A stretch of 64,000 nucleotides of DNA, from NCBI RefSeq assembly GCF_009905375.1, contig NC_133649.1, positions 225,639,275 through 225,703,274 on the forward strand, given 5' to 3'. Under the pieces are notes generated by a model, which did no database searches, was not told where the DNA came from, and saw only the letters and a program-made list of their open reading frames with translations. Position 1 is the first letter of the stretch, and each line of letters begins with the position of its first letter. The position numbers were made by a program, and so were the translations under genes. Source of the stretch: Apium graveolens. Taxonomy: Eukaryota; Streptophyta; Magnoliopsida; Apiales; Apiaceae. Positions 9,609-19,097 of the stretch are shown here, piece by piece.

Positions 9609-10200
9609 ATGTCTGAAAAAGTTAAACCACCTCTAACTTTTGTGGCTGAGATGATGGCAAAACGAGGCAAGGCTAGGTAAAATAAAGGTAGAGTTTATGT
9701 CCCGCCTTTGTTTTATAATCCTTTCTTTGATATTATGAAGATTTTATTGAACGGGGGGCAGATGCCTTCTTAAATAACACTGAACCCGACTCATTTTATC
9801 ATTCATGTAAAATGAGTGAGTCGGATGTGAGGGAATTTAAGGAAAATTATAGCTTTCCAAGTTGTATATAAAGTTTGTGAGCCGAACTATATCGACATAA
9901 CTTGTAACTGGGATCGAGTGAATCTATGTGTTTTTAAACGAGCCTTCGTGGCTAGGTTGAGGTTCCCGGTCCATCCTTTTATTTGTTAGCTGAGCTCAAT
10001 GTTCACCCTTGTCAACTATATACAAATGCTTGAAGGGGATCGGGTTTGAGCTTTACTGTGTACAAGATAGTTCGCACTTTATACATGTCCTTAATACTTA
10101 AGAACGGTGAAGCGATTTCACTATCGGGTCTTCATGACTTAAAAAAATCTTGTTAAAACTGGCCTTACATGCCTTTCTTCTTTGATGTGAGTTTGATACT
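9609..10200 (+). pseudogene. antisense ORF remnant of the Tat-like element
   Basis: On the strand opposite to the element's pol, an ATG at 9609 opens a short frame (MSEKVKPPLTFVAEMMAKRG) that soon meets stops. Recognisable pieces then continue in shifting frames to about 10200, including VARLRFPVHPFIC and, after another frameshift, a segment ending PYMPFFFDV. The phrase FP-HPF followed by a segment where the family has a PNAWR-like motif resembles the putative gypsy-type transposon domain carried by antisense ORFs of Tat elements. Its position, between integrase and the 3' repeats, fits that class. Stops and frameshifts make it a pseudogene. A possible splice acceptor (TTATTCAACAG) lies near 10218. 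The family assignment is from memory and moderate. Confidence 0.5.
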
Positions 10201-10249
10201 TCAACTTATTTATTCAACAGGGGCATAGTCATCTTAAGGACTGTCTTAG

Positions 10250-10375
10250 AGGTGGGTCGGCCTCCTTAGGTCGGCTAGAGTCCCTTTCGAGGGATGTCTG
10301 GTTGGCCAAGGCCTTTCTTGAAGGTTCATCGGCCTTCTTTGGTCGGTTGGAGTCTGTTACATAGACTTTAGTCGA
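10250..10375. repeat. 72-bp imperfect direct repeat
   Basis: TCGGCCTCCTTAGGTCGGCTAGAGTC (two parts, at 10257) recurs in altered form at 10329 with TTTGGTCGGTTGGAGTC. The TCGGC words echo arrays C and D. Confidence 0.6.
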
Positions 10376-10399
10376 TCGAATGTCGTCTTGTGATGCTAG

Positions 10400-11660
10400 A
10401 TATAATAAACCTTATGATTTGAAGTGTGCCAATTTCAAGGCACTTTATCACCGCTCAAGGTTTCTAGCTTGAAGGATCCTTGTCCTAGTGTCTTCTTGAC
10501 CTTATAAAGTCCTTCCTAATTTGGGGCTAGCTTCCCTTTCTCGCCAACTCCTAATGCCTCAATCTTTCTCAAGACCAAGTCTCCTTAATGAAAGAACCTT
10601 TATTTAACCCTTCTATTGTATTAGAGGGATGCTCTACGTTGATGCTCTGCATTACGGGCGTTGGCTTCATCTCGAACCTCATCAATGAGGTCGAGGGCGA
10701 GCCTCATGCCTTCTTTATTAGTTTCAGGTTTAAATGCTTCAAACCTCAGTGATTCGTGGGTGATCTCAAGAGGATCTACTATCTCGGCTCCGTAGGCTAG
10801 CATGAGCGGGGTAGCTTCAGTTGTAACTTTGCAAGTATTACGATATGCCCAGAGTATAGGTAGCAAATCGTTCACTCAAGTGTTTCTTGATCATTCAACC
10901 CTCTTCTTGAGTCCATCAAGGATGATTCGATTAGCGACCTCTTCTTGACGGGATGAGCAACTGAGGTGAATCGAAGTTCTATGTTGTTGTCATTACAATA
11001 CTCCTTGAATTCTTCGTTGTCAAACTGTCACCCATTATCCATAACAAGGATGTGTGGGCTTCCAAACCTGCATATCACATTCTCCCAGAAAATTTGTGAA
11101 ATTTGCTTGGTGGTTATCTTGTCCAGTGTCTTGGCCTCAATCCACTTAGTGAAGTAGTCAATGGTGACCAAGATGAACTTTATTTTTCCTGATGCTACAG
11201 AAAAGAGACCTAGTATGTCCATTCTCCACTTTACGAAGGGGATGGGGGAGCTAATGGACGTAAGCCTCTCTGGGGGTTTTGAAACTATTGAAGCGTGTCT
11301 TTGGCATCTATCACACTTTTTCACATAAGCCTTTGCATCGACTAACATTGTTGGCCAGTAGAATCTCAGCCGGGTTATTTTATGAGCGAGGGCCCTGCTT
11401 CCCAAGTGTTATCCACGAATCCCTTCATGGGCTTCTTTCAGTGCCTCATCTGACTCATGACGTCTTAAGCATTTCAAGTATGCGATCACGATAGAAGTTT
11501 TGTATAAAAGACCATCGATTAGAGCGTACCTCAATGCTCTCACTAATAACTTGCGTGCCTCTTGGGCATCGTCCGGGAGCCAACCTATCTTAAGAGGGCT
11601 CTTAATGGGGTCAATCCAGCAGCTAGTCAAGACAATTGCTGCTATCAAGTTTAATGACAT
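10400..11660 (-). pseudogene. integrase of the Tat-like element, broken
   Basis: Read from 11660 downward: a linker, then the HHCC zinc region with KKCDRCQRHA at about 11300-11320, then the catalytic core with the first Asp (WRMDILG) and second Asp (VMDNG) at about 11220 and 11035. The core end and C-terminus follow (LLPILWAYRNTCKVTTEATP at 10.8 kb, then a GEKGKLAPN-like and GLYKVKK-like tail near 10.5 kb). Frameshifts at about 11407 and stops near 11027, 10876 and 10620 break it into at least four pieces. It would have inserted element cDNA into the host genome. It follows the second RNase H domain in pol order. Confidence 0.8.
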
Positions 11661-12121
11661 GAATTATCAGGATCCTCAGGACTTGGAAGGAGATACTTCT
11701 TGATTTTAGATGAGGCAAACTTGGAAAGGGCATCGGCCGTAGTGTTTTCTTCTCTCAAGACATGTTTTGCGTACCATTCATTAAATTGAGTCTCTATCCC
11801 TTTCACAATCTTTAGGTACTTGTCCATGTCATCGTCTTTGGCCTCAAACTCCCCAATGACTTTGGAAACAACGAGCCTTAAGTCTCCATAAATTATAAGA
11901 CTCCTGGCTCTCACAGCTCTAGCTAAGCCTAACACGGTTATCAAAGCCTCATATTATGCTTCGTTGTTCATAGTTGGGAAGTCCAACTTCAAAACATATT
12001 CAATCATGAACCCTTCAGGGCTTTGCAAGACAAGGCATGCACCACTAGATTTTGTTTTGGACGCTCCGTTAAAATGGAGAACCCAATACTCCTTTAGAGT
12101 CAAGTCTTCTTCTTTATCCTT
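11651..12121 (-). pseudogene. second RNase H domain of the Tat-like pol, broken
   Basis: From 12121 downward: EEDLTLKEYWVLHFNGASK, the start of an RNase H fold with the first catalytic Asp position replaced by Asn (HFNGAS, where HFDGAS is usual), then MNNEA, a TAA stop near 11950, YEALITVLGLARAV, the GDLRLVV segment, and a terminal NTTADALSKFAS that holds the last Asp. It ends at the linker to integrase. This is the extra RNase H typical of Tat elements. The Athila-like element is inserted directly before it: its upstream linker resumes at 23016 on the far side. Confidence 0.78.
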
Positions 12122-13501
12122 TGTTGAGTGGCATTTATGATACTTTATTACGCTCCGTAAAGCTTTGAATTGGTGTTTTGTACTCAAGTTGTTAGTGTTT
12201 TTAACGTGTTTTTGTAGTGTTTTTGCATTTCAGGCATTTACCAGGTAACCGGGTGAAGTAGCATGGTTTTAGTGCTAATTTGGTGTTAGGATGGTGCTCA
12301 GAATAAAAGTGTGAAAAGACCAACTCAAATCAGCAAGAAAAGAAGAAGCTAGAAGTTTTTACAGAGGCACGGTGCGCCCGCGCTGAAGAAGTGCGCGGCC
12401 GCGCCAGGAAGGCAGAATGTCAGTGCGCCCGCACTGAAGCAGCGCGCGGCCGCGCCAGGTCGAGAAAAGAAAATTCGTTTTCATAAGGAGACGTACCAGA
12501 GCTTAAGGAAAAGGTGTAAGTAGACCGTAGAGTACAAATCAACCAAGGCGAAGAAGATCTAGTTTATTCTTGTGATTCTTTATTTTAAGTTATAACTTGG
12601 ATGCTAGTTTTCTTATTCGTGAACCTTTACTCTTGTTTCGTACTTGGTTTTATTATTTGTTATAAAGTCTACGTTTATTATATCATGTTTTCATCGGAAC
12701 CCACATTGATGATGAGTCCGATTATGGGGTAATCATTATCGTGGGGTTCTAATGGATTTATTTATGGATTTCTTTAGTTAATTCGTTTCGATGCCTTAGT
12801 GTGTGGTGATTGTATGATAACCTAGTTTTGGTTATGCTTATTCGTCTTGTGAGCATCGCGGACTTATAAGATAGTGTATTAATCTTTAATGAAGCGAAAG
12901 TGAATTTAAGGGTTTAGAACTTGCCATGCTAGCATAGGTTCATGTAATTTTAATGCATGATTTGTAGGTAATTTTAACCATCTTACTTGCCCTATGTAAT
13001 CACGAGAGATAACTTGTGCATTAACCGTTATGTTGTCAAATTCTATAGACATATAGGGTCTCAATATAATTGGTATATATTCAGCTTCTATCTCTTTTGT
13101 GGATGTCTGGTAGTATGGTATTCGTACAACGAAAGTTAGCGTTTATCAGTTTCTGTTATCTGATTAGTGTCATCACCATTACATGCTAAGGTTAAGAACG
13201 AAAAGGCTATTGAATGAAGTATTTAATGAAGTTAGAATCCCATGTTTGTGTCATATATTATTCAATTCTCTTTAATCTCTTATTTTATGTTCTTTAGTAT
13301 AATCTCTTAGTTAATCTTAGTATAAACAATCATAAATTGTTATTCGTCTTAGCATTGGATAATAATCATACTAGTGTTGCATAGATACATTGATTGAAAT
13401 TAACCTAAACGTATCCCTGTGGGAACGAACTAGAATTTATTCTATATTACTTACGATCGCGTATACTTGCATGAATATTAGTGCGTGTTCTAGCCCTAAC
13501 A
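12122..13501 (+). repeat. 5' LTR of the Athila-like element
   Basis: 1380 bp, from TGTTGAGTGGC to GCCCTAACA. It matches 21561-23010 along its whole length except for about 70 bp missing near 12478. The missing part holds the TATA box seen in the 3' LTR, so this copy probably lacks its core promoter. It contains a GC-rich block of GCGCGGCCGCGC-type words at 12366-12462. Confidence 0.95.
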
Positions 13502-13507
13502 AGTTTT

Positions 13508-13525
13508 TGGCGCCGTTGCCGGGGA
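13508..13525 (+). promoter_or_regulatory. primer binding site, tRNA-Asp type
   Basis: TGGCGCCGTTGCCGGGGA, six bases after the 5' LTR, is the exact complement of the 3' end of plant tRNA-Asp (GUC) including CCA, as I know that tRNA. This is the usual Athila PBS. Confidence 0.92.
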
Positions 13526-13642
13526 TATCGGTGTTAATTTTTAGTTTATGTGTTTGTCATCAATGGTCGTTAAAGTTCAGTGACTCGGACATTGTTACTT
13601 ACTTAATTCCTTGTCTCGTTTTAGGTAGTCTAGCGAGCGTAT

Positions 13643-15330
13643 ATGCATACGCGTTCTCGGTCTCGTAAGAGGACACTGAATCAAGCTGAGGAAGAAGTTG
13701 TAGTCGAAGAGAAAGTTGAAGAAGAAATCTTAGTTGAGAAGGAAGAAGAGGCTCTTATTGCAATGGGAGAAACATAAGCGAATCCAAAGGCTTTGATGGA
13801 CTACTCTCAACCGAAGATCGATGATATTCAGTCTAGCATTCTTCGACCAGCCATCTAGGCTAATACCATTGAGATCAAGTCGAGCACGATTCAGATGATA
13901 CATAACTCAGTTTAGTTTGGGGGTTCTCCGACAGAAGACCCCAACATGCACATCAGAGATTTCATTGAGATCTGCGACACTTTCAAGTTCAATGGAGTTT
14001 CGGAAGATGCTATTAAGTTAAGGCTTTTCTCATTCTCTCTGCGGGATAATGCTAAGTGTTGGTTACATTCTTTACCACCAAGGTCTATCACCAAATGGGA
14101 AGATCTTTCCCAGAAGTTCTTAACCAATTTTTTTCCTATGGCGAAGACTGCTGCAATCAGAAACGCATGGACTCAATTTGCTCAGCAATTTGGAGAATCT
14201 TTATGCGAGGCTTGGGATTGATATAAGGGGATGCTTAGGAAGTGTCCTCATCATGGGATGTCTGACTGGATGATCATTAGCTGTTTCCATAATGATTAGG
14301 GTGCTACTTCTAGACCCATGCTTGATGCAGCATCAAGAGGAGCCTTGTGGCCTAAAAGCTACGATGAAGCTTATGAATTAATTGAACCGATGGCTTCTAA
14401 TGAAAACCAGAATCCTACTCAGAGACTCACTCAGGGCAAGGTAGCAAGAATTATGGAATTGGATGCAGCTACTTCTATAGCTGCTCACTTTAAGGCTTTG
14501 ACGATGAAGGTGGATTCTCTGTCTAATTATGGAGTTAATCAGATCACTAGTGTCTATGAGCTTTGTGCCGGTGCCCATGAGACTGATCAGTGTGCCAATT
14601 CTAGTGAATCAGCTCAGTTCGTGAGCAACTTTCAGAGGTCGCAGCAACCTGTACCAGCCACCTATCATCCTAACAACCACAATCATCCTAACTTTAGTTG
14701 GAGCAACACTTAGAATACGGTTTAGCAGCCTTATCAGTAGTATCTAGTAAAGCAGTACAACCCCCCTGGTTTTCAGCAACCGCAATATGCACCAAGGCAA
14801 TAACTCCAGATGCAATAGTCGAATGAAAAATCTAAATTGGAGGAGTTGAGGCTCATGTGCAAGAGCCAAGCGATTTCTATCAAGACCTTGGAAAATCGAA
14901 TCGGACAAATTCGCAATGCCTTGTTAAATCGTGAACCTGGTACACTTCTTAGTGATACTGAAGTGCCAGAAAAGAGGGAAGCTAAGGAGTAGGTAAATGC
15001 AATTACACTAAGGTTTGGGAAGGTTGCAAATCCCGAACACTCTCAAGTTTCGGATGAAGAAGCTGTAGTTGAGGAAGAAGTGCAAAAGGAAGCTGAAGTG
15101 GAACCAAGGAAGACTACTGTTGAACACACTCCTCCTGACGGTAATACAGGGGAGAAACAAATCTATCCTCCACCTCCTTTCCCTAAGAGGTTGTAGAAGA
15201 AAAAGCTGGATAAGTAGATTGAAAAGTTTCTAGAGGTGTTCAAGAAATTTCACATCAACATACATTTCGCTGAAGCTCTTGAATAGATGCCTAGTTATGC
15301 AAATTTTATGAAAGGTATTCTTTTTTCGGA
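13643..15330 (+). pseudogene. gag of the Athila-like element, broken by many stops
   Basis: An ATG at 13643 opens MHTRSRSRKRTLNQAEEE, and the same frame can be followed for ~1.7 kb. The retrotransposon gag core lies at 13946-14221 (IRDFIEICDTFKFNGVSED, SLRDNAKCWLHSLP). A Q-, P- and N-rich part follows, then a segment with ENRIGQIRNALLNREPG. I count more than ten in-frame stops (for example near 13775, 13857, 13916, 14219, 14297 and 14711). Most sit where CAA, CAG or TGG would fit, and the frame itself is kept to about 15320, where a frameshift leads into protease. Gag would form the particle shell. Confidence 0.82.
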
Positions 15331-15332
15331 AA

Positions 15333-15791
15333 GTGAATCTTGATGACTTAGAGACAGTTGCTCTCACGGAGGAATGCAGTGCTGTGCTGCAACAAAAGTT
15401 GCCTACGAAGCTTAAAGATCTTGGAAGCTTCACTATTCCTTGCACCATTAGAAAGGTGGTGTTTGACAAATGCTTATGTGACTTGGGAGCTAGCATCAAT
15501 ATGATGCCTTTGTCAATCTTCAAGAAGCTGGACTTACCTGATCCAAAGCCTACTTATATGACTTTGCAATTGGCCGATCGTTCTATTACTTATCCACGAG
15601 GCATTGTTGAGGATGTTTTGGTCAAGGTGGATAAACTCATCTTTCCTGCTGATTTTGTAATTCTTGATTTTGAGGAGGATAAGAAAATTCCCATAATCTT
15701 AGGAAGACCTTTCTTGGCGACTGGTCGAACCTTAATTGATGTGCAGAAGGGTGAGCTTACCATGAGAGCTGGATCAAGATGTAACTTTTAA
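15333..15791 (+). pseudogene. aspartic protease domain of the Athila-like pol
   Basis: A 152-codon open stretch carries the retropepsin motif: CLCDLGASINMMPLSIF, with DLG in place of the usual D-S/T-G, as is common in Athila. The flap-end motif IILGRPFLATGR follows. It would cleave the Gag-Pol polyprotein. Frameshifts at about 15325 and 15775 separate it from gag and from the reverse transcriptase part. Confidence 0.82.
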
Positions 15792-15792
15792 T

Positions 15793-16910
15793 GTGTTCAA
15801 TGCCATGAAGTTCCCTGCAGAAAATGAGGAATGCTTAAAGGTGGAGTTGGTCGATTTTGTGGTTACTTTAGAACTTGATCAATTGCTAAGGTCTGATGCC
15901 TTTGAAAAGGCCTTGTTGGGGAATTCTGATAGAGAAGATGATGAAGGTGATGAGCAGTTGCAATATCTAAATGCTTTTCCCTGGAAGAGGAAGATGGATA
16001 CGCCTTTTGAATCTCTTGGAGTGGAGGAGCTGAACAAATTACCCAAGCGCCTAAAGCCGTCTATTGATGAAGCTCATACACTTGTGCTTAAACCATTGCC
16101 TGAACACTTAAGGTATGCCTTTTTGGGTGATGATTCTACTTTGCCTGTTATTATTGCGTCTGACCTTTCAGGCAGTGACGAGGAAAAACTCTTAAGAATT
16201 CTAAGAGAATTCAAATCAGCAATTGGATGGACGATAGCAGATCAAGGTATTAGCCCTTCTTATTGGATGGATGATGGCTATCTTCTCTGACATGATTGGT
16301 CAGAATGTGGAGGTGTTTATGGACGACTTCTCTGTGTTTGGCGATTCGTTTGATGAGTGCTTGCAGAATCTTGGCGACATTCCTCAAAGGTGTTTTGAGA
16401 CCAACTTGGTTCTCAACTGGGAGAAATGTCACTTTATGGTGCGACATGGCATTATTCTCGGTCACAAGGTCTCTAGTAAGGGTCTCGAGGTGGACAAAGC
16501 CAAAGTAGGGGTCATCGAAAATCTTCCTCCACCAATTTCTGTTAAGGGAGTTCGCAGCTTTCTTGGTCATGCGGGCTTCTATAGGCAGTTCATCAAGGAC
16601 TTCTCAAAAATTTCTAAACCTTTGTGCAATTTTCTGGTGAAGGATGTCCTGTTCAAGTTTGATGACGAGTTCCTAGCTGCTTTTGAGTTCTTGAAGAAGA
16701 GTTTAATCATGACACCTGTCATAACTGCACCTAATTGGAATGAACCTTTTCAGATGATGTGTGATGTAAGTGACTATGCAGTTGGAGCGGTTCTTGGGCA
16801 GAGAAAGAACAACATATTTCATATGGTCTACTATGCTAGTAAGACCCTAAATGATGCTCAGCTGAATTATACTACTACTGAGAAAGAACTTCTGGCTATT
16901 GTCTAAGATT
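15793..16910 (+). pseudogene. reverse transcriptase of the Athila-like element, with internal deletion
   Basis: The N-terminal connection (15793-16260) ends in ADQGISPS. The sequence then jumps directly into the palm: MMAIFSDMIGQNVEVFMDDF, with the FMDD catalytic motif at about 16316-16330. The fingers and first half of the palm, including the first catalytic Asp, are missing, a loss of several hundred bp. From 16271 the frame runs through the thumb and the start of RNase H (TTTEKELLAIV) to a stop at about 16905. No active polymerase can come from this copy. Confidence 0.85.
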
Positions 16911-17190
16911 TTGAGAAGTTTCGATCTTATTTTCTTGGGACGAAGGTGACAGTTTTCATTGATCACGCTGCAATTCGATATCTCGTCTCAAAGAAGGACT
17001 CGAAGCCTAGATTGATTAGATGGGTTCTTTTGCTTCAGGAATTTAAATTAGAGATTAAGGACATAAAAGGTACTGAGAATCAAGTCGCTGACCATCTTTC
17101 TCGTTTGGAAGATCCGAGTGCAACTTCACTGGATAAGACATTGATAAATGAGTCTTTTCCCGATGAGCAGCTGTTTAAGGTGTAAGAGGA
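16750..17190 (+). pseudogene. RNase H domain of the Athila-like pol
   Basis: Motifs in order: MMCDVSDYAVGAVLGQ (first Asp), TTEKELLAIV (Glu), [11 protein letters not shown] (Asp) and [11 protein letters not shown] (last Asp). Stops fall at about 16905 and 17184 in an otherwise continuous frame. The domain degrades the RNA strand during reverse transcription. It leads directly into integrase. Confidence 0.82.
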
Positions 17191-18430
17191 AGAACCGTGG
17201 TTTGCAGACATTGTGAACTACCTTGTGAGTAATATCATGCCTCCCGACTTGTCGTACGCTCAAAGGAAGAAGTTTCTTAATGAGGTGAAGTGGTACATGT
17301 GGGATGAACCATATCTGTTTAGGCAAGGAGCTGACCAAATCATCAGGAGATGTATTCCGTACAGCGAAACGGGGGGGATCTTGCGAGACTGTCATTCAAC
17401 TATTTATGGAGGCCACTATGGTGGAGAGAAGACAACAACTCGTGTCTTTCAAGCGGGATTCTTCTGGCCTAAATTGTTTAAGGATGCACATCACTTTGTT
17501 TTGAAGTGTGATCGATGCCAGCTTGTGAGGAATATGTCAAAGAGGGATGAGATGCCTCTTAATGTGTTTCTCAAGGTTGAAGTCTTCGATGTGTGGGGAA
17601 TCGACTTCATGGGGCCGTTTGTCTCATCGTGCAATAATCAGTATACCTTGTTTGCGGTCGATTATGTTTCGAAATGGGTGGAAGTCAAGGCTTTGCTGAC
17701 AAATGATGCGAAGGTGCTGCTTAATTTTCTTCATAAGCAGATATTCACAAGGTTTGGGACTCCAAGAGTCATAATCAGTGATGAGGGATCGCATTTTTGC
17801 AATCACAAATTCACTTCCATGATACAAAGATATAATGTGAATCATCACATTACAACAGCCTACCATCCTCAGACTAATGGTCAAGCAGAGGTATCTAACA
17901 GAGAGATCAAGCGTGTTCTAGAGAAAGTTGTGTGTCCATCAAGGAAGGATTGGTCTTTGAAGCTTGATGAAGCTGTTTGGGTGTATAGAACAGCATACAA
18001 GACTCTGTTGGGAATGTCGCCGTTTCATTTGGTTTATGGTAAGGGGTGTCATTTGCCTGTAGAGCTCGAACATAAAGCGTATTGGGCTTTGAAGAAGTTG
18101 AACCTTGATTTGGATGCAGCTGGTAAGAAGCGAATGCTTCAATTGAATGAACTCGACGAATTTTGGCTTCAAGCATATGAAAACAACAAAATATACAAGA
18201 AGAAAGTCAAGAGGTGGCACGATAGGGGTTTAGTGCTCAAGTCATTTATGTCAGGACAACAAGTTCTATTGTTTAACTCTCGTCTCCGTCTTTTTCCTGG
18301 AAAATTGAAGTCGAGATGGCCAGGGCCTTTCATAATCAAAACCGTGTTTCCGCATGGAGCTATGGAGATTTTTTAGAATGATCCAGGCCAAGAATTTATG
18401 GTAAATGGTCAGAGGTTGAAGCACTACTAT
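17186..18430 (+). pseudogene. integrase of the Athila-like element, nearly intact
   Basis: The frame 17213-18376 is open for 387 codons. The HHCC zinc region spans HSTIYGGHYGGEK and LKCDRCQ (about 17393-17520). The catalytic triad is in WGIDFMGPF, IISDEGSHF and NGQAEVSNREIK (about 17597, 17780 and 17880). The C-terminal part has the LKSRWPGPF motif before a stop at 18374; the frame continues briefly with HYYGD after it. Only this part of pol looks chemically complete. The stop at 17184 cuts it off from RNase H. Confidence 0.88.
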
Positions 18431-18635
18431 GGGGATACGGCAAACCGTGAGGTGGTTAGCGCCGTTTTATTTTTTACTTGATCTCGAGATACTACGTCAG
18501 GCTAATGACGTAAACCAAGGGCTTCTTGGGAGGCAACCCAAGTATGTTGTATATTAGTAGATAGATGAAGCAGAAAGAAAAGAGAAAAATACAAAAAAAA
18601 TCAGAAAAGCAAAAAAATCCAGGGCCAACTTCAGT
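18431..18635 (+). other. spacer between integrase and the GC-rich repeat
   Basis: Non-coding leader with an A-rich stretch (AAAAAAATCAGAAAAGC) and no ORF. Confidence 0.5.
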
Positions 18636-18815
18636 AGCACGGCGCGCCCGTGCTTATCTATCGCGCGGCCGCGCTGAAATTCCAGAAACTGGGAGCGGCC
18701 GCGCGAAATTCCAGAAATTGGGCGCGGTCGCGCTGATCTAGCGCGCGGCTGCGCTGAAATGGCAGAAACTGAGCGCGCCCGCGCTGATCTAGCGTGCGGC
18801 CGCGCCGGGTCCTGA
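18636..18815. repeat. GC-rich degenerate repeats of GCGCGGCCGCGC words
   Basis: About seven alternating words of the type GCGCGGCCGCGCTGA, GCGCGCCCGCGCTGA and TCTAGCGCGCGG are joined by AAATTCCAGAAACTGGG spacers. The block is strongly CpG-rich in AT-rich DNA. The same words occur in both LTRs (12366-12462 and 21806-21899). Confidence 0.85.
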
Positions 18816-18992
18816 GTTCGGAAAAAATAAAAACAGCAGAATAAAGAGAAAATTGAGAGTACAAAATCAATTCCCACCCGAATTTTACTCTTCTATATCC
18901 CAAATTTCCCTCTCCAAATCAAACCCATTATTCCCATTATTCTCATAATCAATTCCCACTCCTTTTCTATAACTAATTCTCTCCCAATCTCC

Positions 18993-19000
18993 TATATATA
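18993..19000 (+). promoter_or_regulatory. TATA box, candidate internal promoter of the extra ORF
   Basis: CTATATATACATACAC lies 98 bp before the ATG at 19098, followed by a C- and T-rich, G-poor leader (ACTTCTCCATCACTTC and CTCTCAATCTCTCTCAATC). This is the layout of a normal plant promoter and 5' leader. Confidence 0.55.
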
Positions 19001-19097
19001 CATACACTTATACACAAACTTCTCCATCACTTCTTAAAATTCTCAAACACACAATATCTCTTACAAACTTCTATTCTCTCAATCTCTCTCAATCTCA

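Noticed and set aside
13912..13925. A third AGTTTGGGGG polypurine tract in the Athila-like gag
   Set aside because: It lies in the conserved gag coding frame, where it encodes an F-G-G phrase, so coding explains it.
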